A DNA stretch of 10,189 bases from UBA7672 sp031419455. Its GTDB lineage: Bacteria > Pseudomonadota > Alphaproteobacteria > Caulobacterales > Hyphomonadaceae. The stretch is from positions 1 to 10,189 of the forward strand of contig JANOKS010000139.1 of the NCBI GenBank assembly GCA_031419455.1, written 5' to 3'. How positions within the stretch are numbered: position 1 is the first letter of the stretch; each line of letters begins with the position of its first letter. Both the position numbers and the translations under genes were made by a program. The notes beneath the pieces were generated by a model that saw nothing but the letters and a program-made list of their open reading frames with translations, made no database searches and was not told where the DNA came from. Positions 6,408 to 10,189 of the stretch are shown one piece after another.

Positions 6408-6418
6408 TGACAGTGTCA
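6408..6418. promoter_or_regulatory. Perfect TGACAGTGTCA palindrome upstream of P450
   Basis: TGACA-G-TGTCA is a perfect 5+1+5 palindrome 22 bases from the P450 start codon. It shares ten consecutive bases with the site at 3754-3763. The shape matches operators of TetR-family repressors that often control P450 and lipid-metabolism genes. Assignment to that family is inference. Confidence 0.55.
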
Positions 6419-6514
6419 GGATGTAGTCTGGTTCGGGGCCGGGGAAAAGGCAGGAATGGCGATCTGTGCTGAAAATTCGCATGCTATGCCGGTGCGGCGG
6501 AAGAGGAGCGGGCG

Positions 6515-7018
6515 ATGCGGTGGATGATGGGTGTGATCGCGGCGATGGCGCTGGCCGGCGAGGCCCATGCACAGGTGGGCGGGAATCTCGCGGCGTATCC
6601 GCCGGTGGATTTGCGGATCGACATCGCGAATGGCGAGGGCGGCAAGCCTGTTCTGAACCCGCAGCGGATCGAGATGGTGACGGGGGAATACTACAGGCTG
6701 ACGGTGTCGAGCGACGGTGCGGGGAAGGATGCGCGCAACGCGCCGCTGGCGCGGCGGGTGGAGCTGAACGAGTTTCTTGCAAACATCCACCTGCGGATCC
6801 TCACCATCAACGGCATCGAGGTGCACCTGCAGGGCATGAGCTTCCGCGCCATCGAGCTGGACGAGAAGGGCGAGGCGTCGTTCACGTTCACGCCGATCAG
6901 GCCCGGCGAGTATCAGGTCTATGTCGGACCGAACCCGTTCGGGATGGGGCGGCCTGCGGGTGAGCAGGGCGTGCAGGACGATGCGAAGGTGGCTTTCGCG
7001 ACGATCAGCGTGAGATGA
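6515..7018 (+). CDS. Secreted protein, possible cupredoxin-like fold
   Basis: The 167-residue precursor starts at the ATG at 6515 behind GAGGAG (6503-6508, six-base spacing). Its Sec signal peptide probably ends after AHA (residues 17-19). The mature part has alternating beta-strand-like segments and ends in SFTFTPIRPGEYQVYVG (122-138), which resembles the closing strands of cupredoxin-like domains. The copper-binding Cys-x(n)-His-x(n)-Met loop is absent: there is no cysteine in the mature protein, and only His92 and His104 could serve as ligands. So if the fold is right it is probably not a type 1 copper protein. I do not recognise a named family. It runs divergently from the P450 gene (starts 129 bases apart) and convergently with rpoH. 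Confidence 0.8.
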   Translation: MRWMMGVIAAMALAGEAHAQVGGNLAAYPPVDLRIDIANGEGGKPVLNPQRIEMVTGEYYRLTVSSDGAGKDARNAPLARRVELNEFLANIHLRILTINGIEVHLQGMSFRAIELDEKGEASFTFTPIRPGEYQVYVGPNPFGMGRPAGEQGVQDDAKVAFATISVR

Positions 7019-7028
7019 AAGAAACTGG

Positions 7029-7136
7029 GCCCGCCTCCTGATCGCGGGGACCACCGCACGACCCTGGAGGCGGGCAGCGCGGGTTTCTCCAGGAGGCCAT
7101 CGTTGATGGCGCTCAGGGAAAGACGCACGCGCGTCT
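7029..7136. ncRNA. Candidate structured region with three perfect hairpins
   Basis: Three perfect stems follow the stop at 7018. GCCCGCCTCC/GGAGGCGGGC (7029-7038 with 7066-7075) has inner GCGG/CCGC pairing. GCCATC/GATGGC (7096-7101 with 7105-7110) and AGACGC/GCGTCT (7121-7126 with 7131-7136) complete the set. Together with the terminator at 7163-7188 this could be a small RNA or a structured 3' untranslated region of either neighbour. I see no promoter and no match to a known RNA class, so the type is tentative. Confidence 0.3.
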
Positions 7137-7162
7137 CATCTGGGGCGAACCCCTCAAGCGAT

Positions 7163-7188
7163 CCGGCCCGGTCTTGCGACCGGGCCGG
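7163..7188. terminator. Strong hairpin terminator between convergent genes
   Basis: CCGGCCCGGTC and GACCGGGCCGG form a perfect 11-bp stem around the loop TTGC. On the plus strand it is followed by TTGGTTTCT, acceptable for the gene ending at 7018. On the minus strand it lies eight bases past the rpoH stop and would also block rpoH transcripts, though without a T-run there. It is probably bidirectional. Confidence 0.7.
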
Positions 7189-7195
7189 TTGGTTT

Positions 7196-8086
7196 CTAGT
7201 TCGCGTCGACAAGGCCGTGTTCGCGGGCGGCTTCGCGCATCGCTTTCTGCAGCTTCTCGAAGGCGCGGACCTCGATCTGGCGGATGCGCTCGCGGCTGAC
7301 ATTGTATTCAGTCGAGAGGTCTTCCAGCGTGGTCGGTTCTTCTTTCAGGCGGCGCTCGGTGATGATGTGACGCTCGCGTTCGTTGAGCGATTCCATCGCG
7401 CGTTCGAGCAGACTCATGCGCGTCGAGAACTCGTCATTGTTGGCCATGACTTCGGCCTGGCCGGGGGTGTCATCCGCGATCCAGTCCTGCCATTCGGCTT
7501 CGCCATCCATGCCGCCGATCGGGGCGTTGAGGGAGGCGTCGCCGCCGGAGGCCATGCGGCGGTTCATCGACGTGACTTCTTCTTCCGTGACGCCGAGGCG
7601 GCGGGAGATTTCAGCCAGGTTTTCCGGGCGCAGGTCGCCTTCTTCCAGCGCAGAGATTTCGCCCTTGAGGCGGCGCAGGTTGAAGAACAGCTTCTTCTGG
7701 GCGGCCGTGGTGCCGAGTTTCACCAGCGACCACGAGCGCAGGATGTATTCCTGGATCGCGGCGCGGATCCACCACATGGCGTAAGTCGCCAGGCGGAAGC
7801 CCTTGTCCGGGTCGAACTTCTTGACGGCCTGCATGAGGCCGACATTGCCCTCGGAAATGACCTCGCCCATGGGCAGGCCATAGCCGCGATAGCCCATGGC
7901 GATCTTGGCCACGAGGCGCAGGTGGGAGGTGACCATCTTCTCGGCGGCGTCGGAATCCTGGTCCTGGACCCAGCGCTGGGCGAGCATGAACTCCTCGTTC
8001 TTCTCCAGAAGCGGGAATTTGCGGATTTCCGAGAGGTAGCGCGAAAGGCCCTGTTCCGGGCTGAGTGAGATCGCAAGGCTTGCCAT
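7196..8086 (-). CDS. rpoH: Heat-shock sigma factor RpoH (sigma32)
   Basis: RpoH directs RNA polymerase to heat-shock chaperone and protease genes. The 296-residue protein has normal alphaproteobacterial length. Region 2 holds the core-binding and -10-recognition segments, including FRLATYAMWWIRAAIQEYI (97-115). The RpoH-specific box QKKLFFNLR (130-138) distinguishes it from other group 3 sigma factors. Region 4.2, with the helix-turn-helix TLEDLSTEYNVSRERIRQIE, spans about 253-272. The start at 8086 follows AAGGAG with six-base spacing; the frame stays open to 8269 upstream, but that extension is basic, low-complexity and has no such site. A sigma32-type promoter candidate about 200 bases upstream suggests autoregulation, and the long leader leaves room for translational control. 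Confidence 0.98.
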   Translation of the reverse strand: MASLAISLSPEQGLSRYLSEIRKFPLLEKNEEFMLAQRWVQDQDSDAAEKMVTSHLRLVAKIAMGYRGYGLPMGEVISEGNVGLMQAVKKFDPDKGFRLATYAMWWIRAAIQEYILRSWSLVKLGTTAAQKKLFFNLRRLKGEISALEEGDLRPENLAEISRRLGVTEEEVTSMNRRMASGGDASLNAPIGGMDGEAEWQDWIADDTPGQAEVMANNDEFSTRMSLLERAMESLNERERHIITERRLKEEPTTLEDLSTEYNVSRERIRQIEVRAFEKLQKAMREAAREHGLVDAN

Positions 8087-8092
8087 TTTCGT

Positions 8093-8098
8093 CTCCTT
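8093..8098 (-). promoter_or_regulatory. Ribosome binding site of rpoH
   Basis: The minus strand reads AAGGAG, then six bases, then ATG at 8086. This strong site decides against the longer in-frame start at 8269. Confidence 0.85.
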
Positions 8099-8288
8099 CT
8101 TCTTTTCGCCAGCTCTGTTCCGGGGAGGAAAAGCTCGCGTTTTTTGTTCTTCAGGCGTCTCGCCGGGTTCCTCTTTGTGTCTACGAGGACCCTGTCGAAA
8201 CAGACCTACGAAGGTTATCTGGCAGGATTGTGGTCCCACCCCCCAGTTTGTCCCTTTTTGGCCGCCCAATTCTGGTCGTCCGCAGTCT

Positions 8289-8318
8289 TAAATGGGGGAC
8301 AGCATCGCGGCGTAAAAG
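8289..8318 (-). promoter_or_regulatory. rpoH: Sigma32-type promoter candidate for rpoH
   Basis: The minus strand holds CCCCATTTA (8297-8289), a full match to the heat-shock -10 consensus CCCCATnTA. It is preceded at a 14-base spacing by CTTTTAC (8318-8312), which matches the -35 consensus CTTGAAA at four of seven positions. The spacing is correct for sigma32. Autoregulation of rpoH from a sigma32 promoter is established in Caulobacter. Transcription from here would give a leader of roughly 195 bases. Confidence 0.5.
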
Positions 8319-8520
8319 GGGCAGGGCGCGCGATCAAATCTATGCGAAAGGCGCAGCCGGGCTAAAGGCAGGCTGGCCGGCCCCGTGGCGGGGTCGCAGC
8401 CATGGAATTGTGACAGCCGGAAAGGTTTTCAAGGCCCGGCCGGAAATCGGCTTTCGCAGTCGGCAACTGTCTGGGGCGGGTAGCGTGTGGTAGGTAGCCG
8501 GCTAAGGCATGGAGGGTGGA

Positions 8521-8934
8521 ATGCGGCTCAAGGCAACGGGCTTGCCGGCAGGGCTTTTCGTGGCGGTGGCGGTTATGGCCAGTCCAGCTGTCGCGCAGCA
8601 GCCGGGTATGGTGATCGCTTTCCTGGACAAGAATGCCGACGGGAAATGCGACCTCAACGAGTACCTGACCTTCCAGCTGCCGCGGCTGGCCCAGTTCGAT
8701 GCTGACGGCGATGGCGGGCTGAACCTTGGCGAGTTCCGGGCGTCGCTGCAGGGCAAGTCGAAGATGAACGCCGCCTTCGTGTTCAAGAACGCCAACGCCG
8801 AGGGCGGACGCACGCTCTCGCAGAAGGAATTCCTCGGCTACCACGCGTGGGTATTCAAGGAATACGTCGACAGCGACAAGAACGGATTCATGTCGGCCGA
8901 GGAATGGTCGGCGATCATGGCGGCCGCCGGATAA
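8521..8934 (+). CDS. Periplasmic EF-hand calcium-binding protein
   Basis: The start at 8521 is chosen because GGAGG (8511-8515) is correctly spaced from it and a Sec signal peptide follows at once (residues 1-25, cleavage after AVA). The ATG at 8509 would precede the ribosome site. The 137-residue protein has four EF-hand-like segments. Loop 1 (36-47) is DKNADGKCDLNE, loop 2 (60-71) is DADGDGGLNLGE and loop 4 (117-128) is DSDKNGFMSAEE, all with canonical acidic positions 1, 3, 5, 9 and 12 or close equivalents. Loop 3 (around 90-103) starts NANAEGG, has two extra residues and probably does not bind calcium. Its role is likely calcium sensing, buffering or structural in the periplasm; no partner is evident. 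Confidence 0.88.
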   Translation: MRLKATGLPAGLFVAVAVMASPAVAQQPGMVIAFLDKNADGKCDLNEYLTFQLPRLAQFDADGDGGLNLGEFRASLQGKSKMNAAFVFKNANAEGGRTLSQKEFLGYHAWVFKEYVDSDKNGFMSAEEWSAIMAAAG

Positions 8935-8947
8935 CTGCGTTGTTCCA

Positions 8948-8978
8948 CGCATGCGATTTGTCTCGCGCGCCGCATGCG
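8948..8978. repeat. CGCATGCG inverted repeat after the EF-hand gene
   Basis: The self-complementary octamer CGCATGCG occurs at 8948-8955 and 8971-8978 and can form an 8-bp stem with a 15-base loop. A further GCATGGCATGC lies at 8980-8990. There is no T-run, so it is a weak terminator candidate or a short palindromic repeat. Confidence 0.4.
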
Positions 8979-9028
8979 AGCATGGCATGCTGTGAGTCTT
9001 CTAAAGCCACATATCGGAGGGAAGCGGC

Positions 9029-9580
9029 ATGCGTGCTGCGCAACTATCCGGGGCGGGGTGGCTAGTCGTCGGCGTGGTGTTGCTCGCGGGTTGTTCTGCG
9101 ATTCCAATACCGTTGACCAACATGTCTATACCGATGCCGAACCTCGGCTTCGGTCAGGCGGCAGTGACGCCGGCCATGGAGCCGGTGCCACTTTCGGGAA
9201 ATCCGGTCATCGAAACGTCAGCGACTGCCGCGCGAAGTAGCGTGCAGTCGGACCGGCCTGCGTTCTTCGTGCAGTGGCAGCCCAAAATGCCGGGCCTCAC
9301 ACGACGGCCACGCATTGATGCGTCGACGGCGCTGCCGGCCTATCCCGAAACAGCTGTCAAGAAGGAGGAGACGGGCGTGACCACGCTCGAATCCTGCGTG
9401 ACGGTCGAGGGACGGATGGTCGATGTGACGCTTGCGCGATCGTCGGGCTCGGTGGCGCTGGACAGCGCCACGCTGGCCTGGGCGCAGACCGCAAAGTTCG
9501 CGCCGGCTGAGTTCAACGGCCAGCCAATGGCGGTGTGCGGGTACCGGCTCGACTATGAGTGGCGGGTGACGGAGAGGTAG
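9029..9580 (+). CDS. Lipoprotein with TonB C-terminal-like domain
   Basis: The 183-residue precursor begins at the ATG at 9029 after GGAGG (9016-9020, eight-base spacing). A lipoprotein signal ends in the lipobox LLAGC with Cys22 as the lipidation site. A linker of about 70 residues rich in Pro, Ser and Ala follows. Residues 97-180 form a TonB/TolA C-terminal-like domain: YPETAVKKEETG, a beta strand with Cys123, VEGRMVDVTLARSSG, LDSATLAWAQTAKFAPA, then AVCGY (168-172) and a final YEW strand. There is no TonB-type N-terminal membrane anchor or proline/lysine spacer, so it is unlikely to be a classical energy transducer. Cys123 and Cys170 are conserved in the next gene's product and may pair. 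Confidence 0.85.
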   Translation: MRAAQLSGAGWLVVGVVLLAGCSAIPIPLTNMSIPMPNLGFGQAAVTPAMEPVPLSGNPVIETSATAARSSVQSDRPAFFVQWQPKMPGLTRRPRIDASTALPAYPETAVKKEETGVTTLESCVTVEGRMVDVTLARSSGSVALDSATLAWAQTAKFAPAEFNGQPMAVCGYRLDYEWRVTER

Positions 9581-9643
9581 GGGCGGTAGGCTGGCGTTGT
9601 CGCCTCGTGCAGGTTAGCTTTCCAGCCAGAGGTTGGGCTGAGC

Positions 9644-10054
9644 ATGTTCTCATTTCGCATCGTCGTCGCCGCATTGGCTGTTGTCGGTGCGAGCGGCCTC
9701 GCTGTCGGGCAGGAACCCCCACGCGACCTGACTGATTGGTCGATTACGAAGCGACCAACTATTGGTCCAGCTGAACCTTTCGTCTTCCCCGATCCGCCCG
9801 ATGAGGTTCGGAAGGGGTTTGAAGGCGAAACCAAAGTAACACTTTGCATAGATGCTGCAGGTAGACCGAATGCTGTGCGCGTCACGAAATCGTCAGGCCA
9901 TCCTGCGTTGGATGAATTTACGCGCAAGTGGGTTGAAGAAAAAGCGCGCTTCAACCCGGCAGAGGCGGCTGGCAAAAAGGTTGCGGTATGCGGCTATGCT
10001 TTCACGTGGATGTGGAAGATTCCCAAGGAAGAGCCTCCAGAGACTTCGAGCTAG
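9644..10054 (+). CDS. Secreted TonB C-terminal-domain protein, paralogue of its neighbour
   Basis: The 136-residue precursor has a hydrophobic signal sequence (1-22) without a lipobox cysteine. It is followed by a short linker and a TonB C-terminal-like domain (about 52-126): TLCIDAAGRPNAVRVTKSSG, LDEFTRKWVEEKARFNPA, then AVCGYAFTWMW. Cys68 and Cys116 match the cysteines of the lipoprotein 63 bases upstream, so the two look like tandem paralogues. The ribosome site is weak (AGAGG at 9628-9632, eleven-base spacing), so it may be translated poorly or coupled. Base composition is clearly less GC-rich than the neighbours. The stop codon TAG coincides with the apparent edge of an IS630-type element, so the last few residues may not be the original ones. 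Confidence 0.83.
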   Translation: MFSFRIVVAALAVVGASGLAVGQEPPRDLTDWSITKRPTIGPAEPFVFPDPPDEVRKGFEGETKVTLCIDAAGRPNAVRVTKSSGHPALDEFTRKWVEEKARFNPAEAAGKKVAVCGYAFTWMWKIPKEEPPETSS

Positions 10055-10189
10055 AGCATCGGGCGGTTAATCCGCAACATAGGCGTGTGCCCTGAAGAAG
10101 TTCCAGCACTCTTCGGATGTGAAGAGGGAGCAGATGTCTCCAACGGCGCGCCAGAGGGCGTCGATGGTGCGTGCGGCTGCCTTGCGCAA
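10053..10189 (-). mobile_element. Right end of an IS630-family insertion sequence (partial)
   Basis: The element runs off the window. Its inner evidence is the transposase C-terminus at 10067-10189. The terminal sequence GAGCATCGGGCGG begins right after a TA (10052-10053), the target dinucleotide that IS630/Tc1-type elements duplicate. The exact edge is inferred and needs the other end to confirm it. Confidence 0.6.
10067..10189 (-). CDS. IS630-family transposase, C-terminal 40 residues
   Basis: Translation of the minus strand from the window edge gives 40 residues and then TAA. It begins LRKAAARTIDALWRAVGDIC, with FTSEECWNFFRAHAY near the end. This pattern (LRKA-x-R-T, a W near position 13, then FTPEEC-x-N-x-F-x-x-x-GY) is typical of the extreme C-terminus of IS630-family DDE transposases. 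Such enzymes cut and paste the element into TA targets. The catalytic DDE residues lie outside the window, so activity cannot be judged. The start is also outside. Confidence 0.8.
   Translation of the reverse strand: MRKAAARTIDALWRAVGDICSLFTSEECWNFFRAHAYVAD

Larger units (their letters stand above)
8087..8520. other. Control region between rpoH and the EF-hand gene
   Basis: This 434-base stretch separates two divergent genes. Its left half is the presumed rpoH leader and promoter. The right half holds a short hairpin CCCCG-TGG-CGGGG (8382-8394) and a heat-shock-like -35 sequence CTTGAAA on the minus strand (8433-8427) that lacks a matching -10. I see no coding region and no recognisable riboswitch. 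Confidence 0.6.

Noticed and set aside
7019..7195. 6S RNA, SRP RNA or a known alphaproteobacterial RNA motif
   Set aside because: No conserved sequence of these RNAs is recognisable, and the gene context is not that of 6S RNA.
7103..8068. A 321-residue plus-strand frame opposite rpoH
   Set aside because: It mirrors the rpoH coding frame and has no ribosome site or recognisable domain.
8087..8269. A 61-residue N-terminal extension of RpoH
   Set aside because: The extension has no counterpart in the family, and a strong AAGGAG is placed for the start at 8086.
8340..8520. A cobalamin-type riboswitch before the EF-hand gene, suggested by AAAGGCAGGC-like bases
   Set aside because: The required B12-box and paired core are absent, and the downstream gene is unrelated to cobalamin.
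1..10189. A CRISPR array or defence island
   Set aside because: No evenly spaced direct repeats and no Cas, nuclease, toxin or restriction genes are present.

Overview
The window looks like a chromosomal segment of a GC-rich alphaproteobacterium, probably of the Caulobacterales/Hyphomonadaceae type. This rests on the strong G/C third-position bias, an alphaproteobacterial-style RpoH, the signal-peptide and lipoprotein-rich small genes, and the intergenic inverted repeats of the kind scattered through such genomes. The species is not identifiable from the sequence alone.

Layout from left to right. Positions 1-357 are lower in GC and hold no gene I can support. They end at a truncated or decayed tRNA-Leu(UAA) on the minus strand (358-396), which could be the scar of an integration event. 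Next are two molybdenum-cofactor genes arranged divergently, moeA (minus) and moaC (plus), with only 55 bases between their starts. From 2188 to about 2600 lies a mosaic of large inverted repeats. A putative small membrane-protein ORF (minus, 2804-2319) appears to have been extended into these repeats. A second, unrelated four-helix membrane protein (3594-3034, minus) follows.

The middle of the window carries a secreted protein of a widespread uncharacterised family (3789-4763), a 78-residue single-span membrane protein (4906-5142), and a cytochrome P450 (6385-5150, minus). The secreted protein and the P450 share an exact 10-base sequence, GACAGTGTCA, just upstream of their starts. This looks like a TetR-type operator and suggests a common, lipid- or xenobiotic-responsive control. 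A secreted protein with a possible cupredoxin-like C-terminal half follows (6515-7018).

The right part holds the heat-shock sigma factor gene rpoH (minus) with a long leader and a sigma32-type promoter candidate, suggesting autoregulation. Between rpoH and its convergent neighbour is a 177-base stretch with four perfect hairpins. Next come a periplasmic EF-hand protein and two tandem TonB-C-terminal-domain proteins (one a lipoprotein) that share a conserved cysteine pair. The window ends in the 3' end of an IS630-family transposase, whose element edge appears to abut the stop codon of the second TonB-domain gene.

No new multi-gene defence or biosynthetic system is evident. The most interesting signals are the putative shared operator, the tRNA-Leu scar, the nested repeats, and the hairpin cluster after rpoH.
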